Positions 45,615 to 56,085 of a stretch of DNA of 64,000 nucleotides are shown piece after piece. This DNA is from Allorhodopirellula solitaria (GTDB lineage Bacteria; Planctomycetota; Planctomycetia; Pirellulales; Pirellulaceae). The notes beneath the pieces are model-generated. The model searched no databases. It was not told the origin of the DNA and was given only the letters and a program-made list of their open reading frames with translations. The stretch is taken from contig NZ_SJPK01000004.1 in NCBI RefSeq assembly GCF_007859855.1, positions 608,422 through 672,421 of the forward strand, written 5' to 3'. A program made the position numbers and the translations under genes. Positions within the stretch are counted from its first letter, which is position 1. Each line of letters starts with the position of its first letter.

Positions 45615-48359
45615 ATGTCCGATTCCAAAAACGTCGCCGAAGTCGAAGTCGCTCAGAACGAAGTCGCCCAGCAGCTTGGCGAATTGCAGAGATCCGCTGA
45701 CGTAGATGTCAATACTTACGAGACCCAGGAATGGCTCAGTTCGCTTGAGTATGTGCTCGACAGCCAAGGGCCCGAGCGAGTCAAATTTCTCATCGACCAA
45801 CTCCGCGACCGTGCGGCCGAGCATGGCGTGGCTTTGAGTGCGGACACCTCCACCCCCTATGTCAATACGATTCCCGCGCACGAACAGCCTGCCTATCCTG
45901 GCAACCGGGAGCTCGAACGACGCATTAAGTCCATTATTCGCTGGAACGCGATGGCGATGGTCGTGCGAGCGGGCAAACGCGGGGGAGGCGTCGGAGGGCA
46001 CATCAGCACCTTCGCCAGCAGCGCGACGTTGTATGAAGTCGCGTTCAATCACTTTTTCAAAGGCCGTGGCGAAGACGGCTACTCAGGCGACTCGGTCTAT
46101 TTCCAAGGCCACGCCTCGCCCGGAATGTACTCGCGAGCGTTCGTCGAAGGCCGGCTCGATGAGCACAAGCTCGAGAATTTTCGACGTGAGTTGGAAGAGG
46201 ACGGCGGCCTAAGCAGCTACCCTCACCCCTGGCTGATGCCCGATTTCTGGGAGTATCCGACCGTCTCGATGGGCCTCGGGCCGATCATGGCGATCTACCA
46301 AGCCCGGTTCAATGAATACCTCAACGACCGAGGCCTCCGCGACACCACCGGCCAAAAGGTCTGGGCTTTCCTGGGTGACGGCGAATGTGACGAACCTGAA
46401 ACCCTCGGCGCCATCGGTTTGGCGTCGCGAGAGAAGCTCGACAATCTGATCTTCGTTATCAACTGCAACCTGCAGCGTCTCGATGGTCCCGTTCGCGGAA
46501 ATGGTAAGATCATCCAGGAACTGGAGTCGATCTTCCACGGTGCGGGATGGAATGTCATTAAAGTCATTTGGGGTGGTGAGTGGGACGAACTGCTCGCTCG
46601 CGACACGACGGGACTGCTCGCGAAACGCATGAACGAAGTCGTCGATGGGCAGTATCAGAAGTACACATCGATGCCTGGCAGCTATATTCGCGAGCACTTC
46701 TTCGGCAAGTACCCCGAACTGCTCGACCTCGTCAAACATCTCTCCGACGAAAAACTGGAAAAAATCGGCCGCGGTGGACACGATCCCGAGAAGGTCTACG
46801 CGGCGTACAAGAAAGCCGCGGACTTGAAAAACGGCAAGCCAACAGTGATTTTGGCCAAGACCGTGAAGGGATATGGCCTCGGCGAAGCGGGCGAAGGGCG
46901 CAACGTCGCCCACAACCAAAAGAAGATGAACGAAGCCGAATTGCTCGAATTCCGCACGCGATTCGGCATCCCCATCAGCGATGAGGAAGTCGGCAACGCA
47001 CCTTTCTACAAACCGCCGGCCGCCGGTGCAGAGATCAAGTATCTGCAATCCCGACGTGAAGAGCTCGGGGGCTACCTGCCGAGTCGCCCGACGACGCATC
47101 CCACGCTGGAAGTCCCCACGATGGAGGACTTTGGCAAGCTCGTCAAGAAACTCGAGAACAAGAGCATCAGCACCACGTTTGCTGCCGTTCAGACCCTGAT
47201 CGCTATGTGCCGCGACAAAAAGATTGGCAAGTACGTCGTCCCGATTGTCCCCGATGAGTCGCGAACGTTCGGCATGGAAGGGATGTTTCGCCAGTTCGGA
47301 ATCTACGCGCATGCGGGCCAGAACTACGAGCCCGCCGATTCCGATCAGATCTCCTACTACAAGGAAGCCCAGGACGGCCAGATCCTCGAAGAAGGCATCA
47401 CTGAATGCGGCTCGATGAGCAGCTTCAACGCCGCAGGCACCGCATATAGCTGCCACGGCGTGAGCATGATCCCATTCTTTATCTACTACAGCATGTTCGG
47501 ATTCCAACGGATCGGTGACTCGATTTGGGCCGCCGCCGACATGCGTGCCAAGGGGTTCCTCGTCGGTGGTACCGCCGGCCGAACGACGCTCAACGGCGAA
47601 GGTCTGCAGCACCAAGACGGCCATAGCCTGCTCAACGCAATCGCATTCCCGACTGTGCGTGCCTACGACCCCGCTTTCGCTTACGAAGTCGTCGTGATTG
47701 TCCAAGAGGGCATGCAGCGGATGTTCGTCGATGGTGAACAGTGCATCTACTACATCACGGCCGAGAACGAAGAGTACATGCACCCCGAAATGCCTGAAGA
47801 TTGTCAGGAAGGCATCATCAAGGGGATGTACCGGTTCAAGAGCGTCGAGGTCGATGGTGGCGAACAACGCGTGCAACTCTTCGGCAGTGGTGCCATTCTC
47901 AACTGCGTCCTGAAAGCGCAGGAGATCTTGGCTGAGAAATACTCGATCGCTTCGGACGCGTGGAGCGTGACCAGCTATACGCAGCTTCGCCGCGATGCCG
48001 GTGCCTGCGAACGCTGGAACCGTTTGCACCCGACCGAGACGCCACGTCGCAGCTACCTCGAGGAAACACTCGAGGGTGTCGAAGGCCCATTCATTTCGGC
48101 CAGCGACTACGTGCGGGCACTCGGAGAGCAATTGACACCGTGGATTCCAGGTGACTACTTCGTGTTAGGGACCGACGGAATGGGCCGCAGCGATACCCGC
48201 GAAGCTCTGCGTCGCCATTTCGAGGTCGATGCCGAGTCGATCGTGATCGCCACGCTCTACCGGCTCGCTAAGGCCGGAGAGATGGAAATGTCCGATGTCG
48301 CAAAAGCCATCAAGGATCTCGATTACAATCCCGATAAGGTCGATCCATACTTCGCCTAA
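45615..48359 (+). CDS. aceE: Pyruvate dehydrogenase E1 component, homodimeric type
   Basis: 914 aa, the AceE length. It decarboxylates pyruvate with thiamine diphosphate and reductively acetylates the lipoyl group of E2. ThDP/Mg motif [16 protein letters not shown] ... FVINCN near residue 255, substrate and HIS segments [20 protein letters not shown] and [13 protein letters not shown], and the C-terminal [20 protein letters not shown] and [14 protein letters not shown] all match AceE. The start is the ATG at 45615 ([14 protein letters not shown]), preferred over 45558, whose extra 19 residues are hydrophobic and not family-like. aceF follows after 112 bases. No E3 gene is adjacent. Confidence 0.95.
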   Translation: MSDSKNVAEVEVAQNEVAQQLGELQRSADVDVNTYETQEWLSSLEYVLDSQGPERVKFLIDQLRDRAAEHGVALSADTSTPYVNTIPAHEQPAYPGNRELERRIKSIIRWNAMAMVVRAGKRGGGVGGHISTFASSATLYEVAFNHFFKGRGEDGYSGDSVYFQGHASPGMYSRAFVEGRLDEHKLENFRRELEEDGGLSSYPHPWLMPDFWEYPTVSMGLGPIMAIYQARFNEYLNDRGLRDTTGQKVWAFLGDGECDEPETLGAIGLASREKLDNLIFVINCNLQRLDGPVRGNGKIIQELESIFHGAGWNVIKVIWGGEWDELLARDTTGLLAKRMNEVVDGQYQKYTSMPGSYIREHFFGKYPELLDLVKHLSDEKLEKIGRGGHDPEKVYAAYKKAADLKNGKPTVILAKTVKGYGLGEAGEGRNVAHNQKKMNEAELLEFRTRFGIPISDEEVGNAPFYKPPAAGAEIKYLQSRREELGGYLPSRPTTHPTLEVPTMEDFGKLVKKLENKSISTTFAAVQTLIAMCRDKKIGKYVVPIVPDESRTFGMEGMFRQFGIYAHAGQNYEPADSDQISYYKEAQDGQILEEGITECGSMSSFNAAGTAYSCHGVSMIPFFIYYSMFGFQRIGDSIWAAADMRAKGFLVGGTAGRTTLNGEGLQHQDGHSLLNAIAFPTVRAYDPAFAYEVVVIVQEGMQRMFVDGEQCIYYITAENEEYMHPEMPEDCQEGIIKGMYRFKSVEVDGGEQRVQLFGSGAILNCVLKAQEILAEKYSIASDAWSVTSYTQLRRDAGACERWNRLHPTETPRRSYLEETLEGVEGPFISASDYVRALGEQLTPWIPGDYFVLGTDGMGRSDTREALRRHFEVDAESIVIATLYRLAKAGEMEMSDVAKAIKDLDYNPDKVDPYFA

Positions 48360-48377
48360 ACTAGCGACGAGAAAGTA

Positions 48378-48454
48378 AGGGTTCAGTGTTTCAGGGTTCA
48401 GTGAAAGAATCCCGACGCCGCTCGTTGAACCCGAAACCCTCCCATCTGAACCCT
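48378..48454. repeat. Inverted GGGTTCAG repeats in the aceE-aceF spacer
   Basis: AGGGTTCAG occurs at 48378-48386 and 48393-48401, with its complement CTGAACCCT at 48446-48454 and a partial one (TTGAACCC) near 48425. The set can form alternative hairpins in the mRNA between the two genes and could tune the ratio of E1 to E2. It may be a copy of a genome-wide small repeat. Confidence 0.6.
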
Positions 48455-48471
48455 CATTCTTCTTTTTCCCC

Positions 48472-49929
48472 ATGCAAATCAAACTTCCTGAACTCGGCGA
48501 CGGTATCGAATCCGGCGACGTCCTCGAAATCTTCGTCTCCGTCGGCGAGGTGATTGAGGCCGGCCAAGACATCGTCGAGATGGAAACCGATAAAGCCACT
48601 GTGCCGGTTCCCGCCGATGCGGGCGGCAAGATTACGAAGATCACCGTCAGTGAAGGCGATACCGTGCCGATCGGTGGCGTGCTGTTGGAAGTCGAAGCTG
48701 CTGAGGGAGCCGACGCTCCTGCCGAGGAGAAGCCTGAGCCACCCGCGGAAAGCAAAGCGGAACCCGAGGAAAAGGCTGAGCCAGAGGAAAAGGCTGAGCC
48801 AGAGGCGAAGCCCGAACCAGAAGAGAAGGCAGAAAAGAAAAGCGAGCCCGAGCCCGAAGCCGACAAGCCCGAAGCTGACGAGCCCAAAGCCAAGCAGGAG
48901 CCCGCTCCTGCACCACCGAGTCAGCCCGCCGCTCCCGCGGCGCCCGCAGCACCGGCGACGACTCAACCGGCCAACGCCAGCTCCATCCCTGCTGGCCCAG
49001 CGATCCGTAAACTCGCTCGCGAAACGAGCGTGGATCTCGCCAATGTCCGTGGCACTGGCCCCGGTGGACGGATCACACGCGACGATGTTCTCGCTGCGGT
49101 TCGATCGGCTAGCCAAGCCAAGGCCGCGCCAGCGGCACCCGCTGCGGGCAGCCCCTCGCGACCCGCTCGGCCCGCCGCTCCCGTCTCCGACGACCTGCCC
49201 GGGAAAGCCGATCAAGATGAATTTGGGCCGATCCGCGTCGAGCGGATGAGCAAGATTCGCAAAACGATCTCGGCTCAAATGCACGCCTCATGGTCCAACG
49301 TGCCACGCGTTACCAATTTCGACGATGCCGACATCACGGACCTCGAACGACTGCGTCAATCCAGCAAGGAAGACTACGCCGCTCAAGGCCTGAAATTGAC
49401 CACGATGCCGTTCTTGATCAAAGCCGTCGCCACCGCCCTGCGTCAACATCCCTCGATCAATGCGGTGATCGACAGTGAAAACGAACAGATCGTCTACAAA
49501 GACTACGTGAATATCGGGATTGCCGTGGACACCGATCGTGGCCTGGTCGTCCCCGTGCTGCCGGATGTCGATCGGATGGGGATCCCTGATATCGCCCGCG
49601 GGCTCGCTGAAACGGCGGGCAAGGTCCGGGGCGGTCAGTTCTCGGTCAGCGATCTGAAGGGCGGTTCGTTCACGATCAGTAATCTCGGCGCGATCGGTGG
49701 CCAGTACAGCACCCCCATCGTCAACATTCCCGAGGTCGCGATTCTGTTGGTCGGCCGCAGCCGCAAGTTGCCTGTCGTCATGCCCGACGACTCGATCCAG
49801 CCGCGACTGATGATGCCGTTGAGCTTGTCCTATGACCATCGACTCGTCGATGGTGGCACGGCCGCTCGGTTCCTCAATGACGTGATCGGATACCTGCAGG
49901 CACCCAGCCGTTTGTTGTTGGCGCTGTAG
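48472..49929 (+). CDS. aceF: Dihydrolipoamide acetyltransferase (E2 of pyruvate dehydrogenase)
   Basis: 485 aa. One N-terminal lipoyl domain with the lipoylated lysine in METDKATVPVPADAGG (K43), a long Glu/Pro/Ala/Lys linker with EEKAEP repeats (nucleotides about 48766-48840) and a Pro/Ala section, the E1/E3-binding domain (AGPAIRKLARETSVDLANVR ... GRITRDDVL), and the catalytic acetyltransferase domain ending SLSYDHRLVDGGTAARFLND with the active-site His and Asp. It forms the complex core and transfers acetyl to CoA. Only one lipoyl domain is present, against three in E. coli. The E3 partner must be elsewhere. Confidence 0.94.
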   Translation: MQIKLPELGDGIESGDVLEIFVSVGEVIEAGQDIVEMETDKATVPVPADAGGKITKITVSEGDTVPIGGVLLEVEAAEGADAPAEEKPEPPAESKAEPEEKAEPEEKAEPEAKPEPEEKAEKKSEPEPEADKPEADEPKAKQEPAPAPPSQPAAPAAPAAPATTQPANASSIPAGPAIRKLARETSVDLANVRGTGPGGRITRDDVLAAVRSASQAKAAPAAPAAGSPSRPARPAAPVSDDLPGKADQDEFGPIRVERMSKIRKTISAQMHASWSNVPRVTNFDDADITDLERLRQSSKEDYAAQGLKLTTMPFLIKAVATALRQHPSINAVIDSENEQIVYKDYVNIGIAVDTDRGLVVPVLPDVDRMGIPDIARGLAETAGKVRGGQFSVSDLKGGSFTISNLGAIGGQYSTPIVNIPEVAILLVGRSRKLPVVMPDDSIQPRLMMPLSLSYDHRLVDGGTAARFLNDVIGYLQAPSRLLLAL

Positions 49930-50033
49930 TCCGTTGTGCCGTGGAGCGTCTAGCCTGGTGCTCGTCCAAGAGAACAGGCTGGATGTCGGTTCTGCGCCTG
50001 TAGAACCGACCGCAACTCGAATGAGCAAGGTCG

Positions 50034-50786
50034 TTGACTAGCCCTTCCAATCCGCACGACGCCGTGGGCAGCAGCCTGCCCGCGAGCCCAAGAATCCTCG
50101 TCGGTGTCTGCACGTTCAATGAAGCCGGCAATGTCCGCGAATTGCTGCAACAGATCACCGCTGCGCTGCCCTCGGCTGATGTGATCGTCGTGGACGATAA
50201 TTCACCCGATGGGACCGCCGCTGCGGTACGCCAATACGCGTCGTCCTGTCACGGTTCGACGCAGATTCGGTGCCACGTGCGGCAACAACGCGGTCTCGGC
50301 GGAGCCATTCGGGCTGCGATGACGGAGGCAATCGAGGGCGATTATGATTTGTTCTGCAATCTCGACGGCGATTTATCGCATAACCCCGCCGACCTGCCTC
50401 GACTCGTCGCCGCCGTTCAGGCGGGAGCCGACGTGGCCGTGGGTTCACGGTACGTTGCCGGTGGCGAAATCGTTGGCTGGCCCCTGCGGCGGAAATGGAT
50501 GAGCCGCTGCATCAATGCGGTCACCCGCCGTCGCTTGCGACTGCCGGTCCGCGACGCCAGCGGTTCGTTTCGTTGCTACCGCGTCAGTAAACTCGCAGAG
50601 CTCGATCTGAGCGACGAATCTTATGAGGGCTACGCGTTTATCCAGGAGGTTCTGATGCGACTCTTTCACGCTGGCGCCCAGTTCACCGAAGTTCCCATCA
50701 CCTTCACCGAGCGCGTACGTGGCGAGAGCAAGCTGAGTTTTCGGGAAGCGATCCGCTCAGGATGGACCGTATTCCAACTGAAATAA
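50034..50786 (+). CDS. Family 2 glycosyltransferase, polyprenol-phosphate mannose synthase-like
   Basis: 250 aa without transmembrane segments. GT2 motifs: ILVGVCTFNEAGNVRELLQQ, VIVVDDNSPDGTAAAV, the metal-binding NLDGDLSHNPADLPRLV and ASGSFRCYRVSKLAELDLSD, with ERVRGESKLSFREA at the end, all close to DPM1-type enzymes that transfer mannose or glucose from a nucleotide sugar to a polyprenyl phosphate. The start is probably TTG (50034), because the only upstream ATG is in another frame; AAGG lies just before. Downstream partners such as flippases are absent. Confidence 0.85.
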   Translation: MTSPSNPHDAVGSSLPASPRILVGVCTFNEAGNVRELLQQITAALPSADVIVVDDNSPDGTAAAVRQYASSCHGSTQIRCHVRQQRGLGGAIRAAMTEAIEGDYDLFCNLDGDLSHNPADLPRLVAAVQAGADVAVGSRYVAGGEIVGWPLRRKWMSRCINAVTRRRLRLPVRDASGSFRCYRVSKLAELDLSDESYEGYAFIQEVLMRLFHAGAQFTEVPITFTERVRGESKLSFREAIRSGWTVFQLK

Positions 50787-50919
50787 GATCCTATCCGTTT
50801 CGAAGGCGGGCAATCGATCACACCTGCTCTCTGGCTCACTCCACTTTCTCGCTTGCCGGTACGCAATAGGCTAGACTGCAACTCATTCTCCGGTTGATAC
50901 ACTTTCCCCACACGCCATC

Positions 50920-51813
50920 ATGAATACGCCACTTTCACGTCGCAGCGTTCTCACCCGTACCCTCGCCTCGGCAGCAGGCGCCGCCACCATTGCCGGGACG
51001 ACACTCCATGGCGAGGAATCGGCATCGGGCTCAGCGACGAACACTCCCGTCAACGCAAAATCGGGACGGCTGAATCAGTCCGTCTGCAAGTGGTGCTACC
51101 GCAGCATGTCGCTCGAGGACTTGGCAGTTCAAGCTGCCGAACTCGGGTTGGTCGGCATCGATCTGCTCGGCCCCGCGGATTTTCCCACGCTGAAAAAGCA
51201 CGGTCTGGTCTGCACGATGGTCGGATCGCACGCACTCACCGATGGGCTCTGTGACACCAAGTATCACGACCAAGCCATTGAGAAGATCAATGCAGCAATC
51301 GAAGCGACATCCGCCGAAGGTTGGAAGAACGTGATCTGTTTCAGCGGCAACGCGCGGGGGATCGATCGCAAGACCGGGATGAAAAACTGCGTCGATGCCC
51401 TCCGCAAAGTTGTGCCCGTCGCAGAAGCAGCCAATGTGACGCTGCAAATGGAGTTGCTCAACAGCAAAGTCGACCACGCCGACTACATGTGCGACAACAG
51501 CGAATGGGGAGTGGAACTCGTCAAACAGGTCGGCAGCGACAATTTTAAACTGCTCTACGATATCTACCACATGCAGATCATGGAGGGTGACATCATCCGC
51601 ACGATCGAAAAAAATCATCCCTACTACGGTCACTATCACACTGCGGGCAACCCCGGTCGCCACGAACTCGATGACACGCAGGAACTCTTTTATCCACCCA
51701 TCGCCCAGGCCATCGCCGAGACCGGCTACCAGGGATACTTCGCCCATGAATTCATCCCCGCCGGCGATCCGATGACAGGGCTTCGAAAAGCGGTCGCCCA
51801 GTGCACCGTGTAG
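50920..51813 (+). CDS. Tat-exported hydroxypyruvate-isomerase-like TIM barrel
   Basis: 297 aa. A Tat signal (LSRRSVLTRTLASAAGAATI) precedes a xylose-isomerase-like barrel. Motifs: SVCKWCYRSMSLEDLAVQAA, VTLQMELLNSKVDHADYMCD (Glu), KLLYDIYHMQIMEGDIIRTI (Asp and His), GHYHTAGNPGRHELDDTQEL and GYFAHEFIPAGDP (Glu), which match the metal-binding set of Hyi-like isomerases. Export of such a protein is a feature of planctomycete paralogues. Reaction inferred only: isomerisation of a small sugar or keto-acid in the periplasm. Confidence 0.83.
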   Translation: MNTPLSRRSVLTRTLASAAGAATIAGTTLHGEESASGSATNTPVNAKSGRLNQSVCKWCYRSMSLEDLAVQAAELGLVGIDLLGPADFPTLKKHGLVCTMVGSHALTDGLCDTKYHDQAIEKINAAIEATSAEGWKNVICFSGNARGIDRKTGMKNCVDALRKVVPVAEAANVTLQMELLNSKVDHADYMCDNSEWGVELVKQVGSDNFKLLYDIYHMQIMEGDIIRTIEKNHPYYGHYHTAGNPGRHELDDTQELFYPPIAQAIAETGYQGYFAHEFIPAGDPMTGLRKAVAQCTV

Positions 51814-51828
51814 CCGATCACGCGATGC

Positions 51829-53019
51829 TTAGTAGGCACCCGTTGCGTGGTGGAGATTGTCGATGGCGACGGCGAGGTCTTTCTGTCGCGCCAATCGATC
51901 GCCGCGGAGTTGATGAATTTCCAGCTCCACGATGAGATCGCTACCCGGTGCGGATTCATCGATTTGGATTCGCCCACGGGTCTGATCGAGGCGCTCCGAG
52001 GCGAATTGCAACTGCTCGTCGACCAATTTCAATCGCTCGCTGGCGCAACGCACATCGAGGATAGCCTGCAGCGTCTCATTGCGGACGACGTTCTCGAGAG
52101 AGCGTTTCAGTTCCGAGCACTGGTATCGTCGCACGCTTAACTCGTTGTCGCCCGTGTCGTGCTGAAAGCACTTGAGAATCCCCGTGGCCGCGGTGGCGAG
52201 CGACATGCCCGCCCCGGGGCTGATCGTGCTCATCAAGATTCTCGCCGCATCGAGATTACAGCTTCGTAGGTCTCGGCACAGAACATCAACGGCGCGGAGG
52301 TCGTGTCGCCGCGCCTGCGCGTCGGCAACTTCGTCGGCTGCGTTGATCAGGGGCGCATCTTCGGGGAGCGCGTCCACCATGATCGCCGCGGCGACCTCCG
52401 TCTCACTCCGCCCGGTGAGGCGCGACAGCTCTTGCCGGAGCTTGCGGGCTACGAACGTGTGTTCCAGCTGGGCATCGACCAGATCGAGACGCGTTTGTTT
52501 CAGCTTGAGCGGGTTTCCGTCGGGGAGTTCGAGACGCTCGGCCTCCGTCGCCATGGCGATCAATTCGTCTTGCACCGAGATCGCTTCGCCCGCCAGATCT
52601 CGGGCCCGGATTGCCGCAATGAGCTGATGGTAGGCAATCGCTGCTTCGGTCGCGCTGTCACTGCGACGTGCCAGGGCAAGCTCTTGCAGAACACTCTGGG
52701 CATACCGAGCCGCACAGCAGCGATCGGGATCGCTGGTGTCGATGCCACGCATTACGGCGGTGGACTCCGCCTCGATCTGATTTGCTGCCGGCGAGTGCGC
52801 TGCGGCCCATTGCATCACCTGAGACAAAGTGTACGTCGCTACGCTTTCTGAAACGATTGCCTCCCCCGCATGAAAGGTCTCGGAGGACACTAGCAGAGGC
52901 ACTTCCACCGCTAGAGCGGGACGTGTTGCTGCCGTCGAACAAGCGATACCGGGAGCCAGGATCGCGAGGGCCACGGCGATGCGATGGCGTCGAGTGCGGT
53001 TGAGGGGGTTCGTTGACAT
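51829..53019 (-). CDS. TolC-like exported helical protein
   Basis: 396 aa with a signal peptide (RIAVALAILAPGIACSTA). The mature part is nearly all long amphipathic helices (ELALARRSDSATEAAIAYHQ, ISVQDELIAMATEAERLELP, LKLKQTRLDLVDAQLEHTFV), as in the periplasmic coils of TolC-type outer-membrane efflux proteins, but the beta-barrel strands are not clear and the length is short for TolC. Several cysteines (CCAARYA, CRDLRSC) are unusual for that family. The start chosen is the ATG at 53019 before MSTNPLNRTRRHRIAV; the open frame extends further upstream without support. It may be a structural variant or partner of an efflux system not in the window. Confidence 0.6.
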   Translation of the reverse strand: MSTNPLNRTRRHRIAVALAILAPGIACSTAATRPALAVEVPLLVSSETFHAGEAIVSESVATYTLSQVMQWAAAHSPAANQIEAESTAVMRGIDTSDPDRCCAARYAQSVLQELALARRSDSATEAAIAYHQLIAAIRARDLAGEAISVQDELIAMATEAERLELPDGNPLKLKQTRLDLVDAQLEHTFVARKLRQELSRLTGRSETEVAAAIMVDALPEDAPLINAADEVADAQARRHDLRAVDVLCRDLRSCNLDAARILMSTISPGAGMSLATAATGILKCFQHDTGDNELSVRRYQCSELKRSLENVVRNETLQAILDVRCASERLKLVDEQLQFASERLDQTRGRIQIDESAPGSDLIVELEIHQLRGDRLARQKDLAVAIDNLHHATGAY

Positions 53020-53301
53020 CCTGTCTCGCGATGTGCTGAAAACATGAAAGGGCGGTTCAGCTGTGTAATCGGAAGAAACCCCGCAGATGCAGTAGATTTC
53101 CTTTTTGGTGTTCGACTGTGCGGGCGAGGGGTAGTCCGACCGCCGTGAAACGCGGGAAAACCGTTCGGGTTGGATAGTTTGTAACGATTGCGTGGGATTT
53201 TCTAATGAGATGGTCTGTAGCGATCCGATGCTAAAACACATCGAAACTACCACAGCACGATGATGGCCGATGGCGATCGTCTGCGACTTTGGAATCTTTT
53301 C

Positions 53302-54684
53302 ATGCTTGCCACCGATCTCTTGACGAAATTCACGCTCGCTTCTGACGGCCGTTTTGTTGGACTCGCTCGGGTTCTTGCTGCGATCGCATGCGTCTCGACC
53401 GCGTCGGCAGCGGACACCTACTCGCGTCAACAGCAGGCGTCAACGTCAATGGCGTGGTCACCCGCTCGGGTGTCCGCCGACGCTTCGGCGGTGGTCGAAC
53501 GGGCACCGCAACTCGTGCCGCGTTCAAGTGCCCAGCGGACGAGTCTTGCCACCAATACCGCTGCGTCGCCTCAGCGGCAAGCCAGTGGAGAGGTGCAGCA
53601 GGTGGGATTCCTCGAGGACTATGGCGCTCACAGCTCTGTCTGTGATTGTCAAGAGTGCGCCTCCTACGGGCCCAATTGCGGGATGGAGGGCGGCTACCTC
53701 GTCGAACCGGATTGTGGTCTCGAAAGCCAAGGCGGGTACGGACCGGCGTGTGGGATCGAACCCGGTTGCGGACTGGAGCCACTGCAGGGTGATCCTTGCG
53801 GCTGTGACGCGTGCAGTAGTGGCATCGGGGCGTGTGAGCACCCTCGCTTCCCACTCTTCCTGCCTGTCCTTGGTGTGGACTGGAGTCGCTTTGAGTTCTA
53901 CTTCGGTAGTCAAGCGTTTCTCAACCCGCTCAATGTTCCCAGTACCGGTTCAGGAACGAACGCCAACAGTGGGAGTTTTGGCTTTCACCAGGGATTCAAT
54001 GAGGGACGCGATCTGAAAAATTTGTTCGGTGCCGATCTATCGGCTCAGCTCGGGCTGCGAGCGACACAGAACAATCTCGAGGGCCAGCACTTCACCGACC
54101 AGCATCGCAACCAAATCTTCATCACCGGCGGCCTTTTCCGCCGGGTCGACTATGGACTGCAATACGGCCTGGTGCTGGATTACCTCAACGAGGATTGGTA
54201 CTACCACGCGGATCTCTTGCAGCTGCGTGGCGAGCTGAGCTGGAAACTATCCCGCAACCATAACTTTGGCTTTCGATGGATGGCCGGGCTCAATGACGAT
54301 ACAGTTCCCACCATCGTCAACGATCCAGCCGGTGCTCTCTTCGCGGGCACGCAAACCGCAACCGCTACCGACCAATACCGCGCGTTCTATCGATATTGCT
54401 TTGGCCCGACCGCTCAATGGACGTCTTATATCGGCGGCACTGACAGTGACCACTTCCTGATTGGCAGTGACATGGACGTTCCGCTCAAGGGAGGTATCTC
54501 GATGAAAATCGCCTCCACCTACTTCGCCCCGACAGGCGATACAGCGGTTCCGAAATACCAAGCCGAAGGCTGGAACCTGGGGATTAGCATGGTCTACCGA
54601 CCTGGCTGCCGGACGTCAACGAACCGCTACCTCCGCCCCATGTTCAACGTCGCAGACAACGGCTCGTTCTTCGTCACGAAGTAG
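53302..54684 (+). CDS. Planctomycete outer-membrane protein (DUF6666-like)
   Basis: 460 aa. The signal peptide ends near TASAADTYS. Residues about 120-185 are Cys/Gly-rich (DCQECASYGPNCGMEGGYLV, CGCDACSSGIGACEHP), comparable with the BBP7 protein at 34.8 kb. The rest is barrel-like, starting FEFYFGSQAFLNPLNVPSTG and GSFGFHQGFNEGRDLKNLFG, which I associate with DUF6666-type planctomycete proteins, with later strands such as HNFGFRWMAGLNDDTVPTIV. The ATG at 53302 is chosen because the signal peptide follows it closely. Function is presumably structural or porin-like. Confidence 0.7.
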   Translation: MLATDLLTKFTLASDGRFVGLARVLAAIACVSTASAADTYSRQQQASTSMAWSPARVSADASAVVERAPQLVPRSSAQRTSLATNTAASPQRQASGEVQQVGFLEDYGAHSSVCDCQECASYGPNCGMEGGYLVEPDCGLESQGGYGPACGIEPGCGLEPLQGDPCGCDACSSGIGACEHPRFPLFLPVLGVDWSRFEFYFGSQAFLNPLNVPSTGSGTNANSGSFGFHQGFNEGRDLKNLFGADLSAQLGLRATQNNLEGQHFTDQHRNQIFITGGLFRRVDYGLQYGLVLDYLNEDWYYHADLLQLRGELSWKLSRNHNFGFRWMAGLNDDTVPTIVNDPAGALFAGTQTATATDQYRAFYRYCFGPTAQWTSYIGGTDSDHFLIGSDMDVPLKGGISMKIASTYFAPTGDTAVPKYQAEGWNLGISMVYRPGCRTSTNRYLRPMFNVADNGSFFVTK

Positions 54685-55000
54685 CAACTGGCGACGCCGT
54701 CGCTCACGCCGGCACGCCAGTCGGGGCGAACGCCTTTTTCGCATTGGAATTTCGAAATCCACCAATCGACGGCGCGTGAACCACCCGATGAAGGAGTATT
54801 GGCGGGCCGAACGAAATCATGCGGCGTGATGGACGTTCTCATGCGACACCCAAACGCAGATCGATCAAAAACTGCGTCGCAACTTTAGGACATACGTACA
54901 CGACGAGTGAGTTGTGTCGGTTCGCTGTCACTTCGTCCGGCACGCCATCTGATCAGTCAGTGCAGCGTCCGGACCAATCGAGCCTGCCGGAGAAGTCACC
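54685..55000. other. Gap between two outer-membrane protein genes
   Basis: 316 bp; I see no supported gene and no strong dyad or repeat. It should contain the promoter and ribosome binding site (GGAGAAG at about 54989) of the next gene. Confidence 0.4.
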
Positions 55001-56014
55001 ATGTCGAAATCTGTTTCGCTTCCCACGTTGGTTCGATTGAATCGCGTGAGTGTTCTTCTGGACACTTCGTCACTCCGACGCTTGATCCTTGCCGCGTCGC
55101 TCGGTGCTGTGATGCTGGGCGGCGTAGCGGCAGCTCAATCGTGTGACACTGCTTGCTACTCTGATGATGATTTCGGGGCCTGTGACTCACTGGATCGAGA
55201 CGGTACCTGCAACGCCAATCGTCCGCACCAACGAGGGACAGTGGGTTCGCTGTTTCGCTGGTCCGCCGGGCCTGGTGCCGGAGAGCTGCCGCAACCCGAC
55301 TCGCCATTGGTAAGTAATCGCCCAAGCTTCACCGCCGCCAGCAGCGTGGTCGGCCTGGGGGTTTTCCAAATAGAGAGTGGTTACCAATACACATCCGACG
55401 ACGGCGGAGGCCAACGGAAACATTCGAGCACCTACCCCAATACGCAGTTTCGCTACGGGGTCTTCGCGAACTGGTTGGAACTTCAGTGTGCGTTTGACTT
55501 CACCAGTCAATCAATCAATGGAATCGATTCAACGAGTGCCAACGATCTCGCCCTGGGGTTTAAGTTCGGCTTGACGCCGCAGGACCATTGGCGGCCGCAG
55601 ATGGCTTTGATTTCACAAATGAATGTCGGTGTGGATCGAGGGGCGGGCGCGAATGAAGATGTTCTACCTGGGATCAATTGGATCTACAGTTGGAGCATCG
55701 GTGATTCACTCGCCGTGACTGGCAGTTCGCAGTTCAACCGAGCTATCGATGGCGTGACGGACGAAACCTACAACCAGTGGGCGCAGTCCGGCGTGGCTTC
55801 CTACTCACTCTCGGATCGTGCGAGCAGCTTTGGAGAGTTCTACGGCCTCTACCCGAGCAACGCCGACACCGCTGGCGCGCAGCACTATTTCGATGCCGGC
55901 TTTCTGTACTTGCTCAGCGACAACGTGCAGTGGGACATACGCGGCGGCCTCGGGCTGAACGATCGAGCCGACGACTATTTCGCAGGAAGTGGTCTCACGG
56001 TTCGCTTTCGTTGA
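55001..56014 (+). CDS. Transporter-like outer-membrane protein (MetA-pathway type)
   Basis: 337 aa with a signal peptide (LILAASLGAVMLGGVAAAQS) and a short cysteine-containing segment (CDTACYSDDDFGACDS). The barrel part, starting LVSNRPSFTAASSVVGLGVF and continuing FQIESGYQYTSDDG, FANWLELQCAFDFTS and AQHYFDAGFLYLLSDNVQWD, resembles Phenol_MetA_deg-like outer-membrane proteins found in many planctomycetes. The final RFR ends in a strand. Substrate unknown; the name transporter is a family label only. GGAGAAG precedes the ATG. Confidence 0.75.
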   Translation: MSKSVSLPTLVRLNRVSVLLDTSSLRRLILAASLGAVMLGGVAAAQSCDTACYSDDDFGACDSLDRDGTCNANRPHQRGTVGSLFRWSAGPGAGELPQPDSPLVSNRPSFTAASSVVGLGVFQIESGYQYTSDDGGGQRKHSSTYPNTQFRYGVFANWLELQCAFDFTSQSINGIDSTSANDLALGFKFGLTPQDHWRPQMALISQMNVGVDRGAGANEDVLPGINWIYSWSIGDSLAVTGSSQFNRAIDGVTDETYNQWAQSGVASYSLSDRASSFGEFYGLYPSNADTAGAQHYFDAGFLYLLSDNVQWDIRGGLGLNDRADDYFAGSGLTVRFR

Positions 56015-56085
56015 GATCGGCAGGCCCCTCGGCGAAGAGTTGGTCGTCGCCTTCGAGAACACGGTTTTTTGACCGACCGATTGAA

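Noticed and set aside
46209-48131. 640-codon open frame on the minus strand
   Set aside because: It is antisense to aceE, with low-complexity composition and no recognisable motif.
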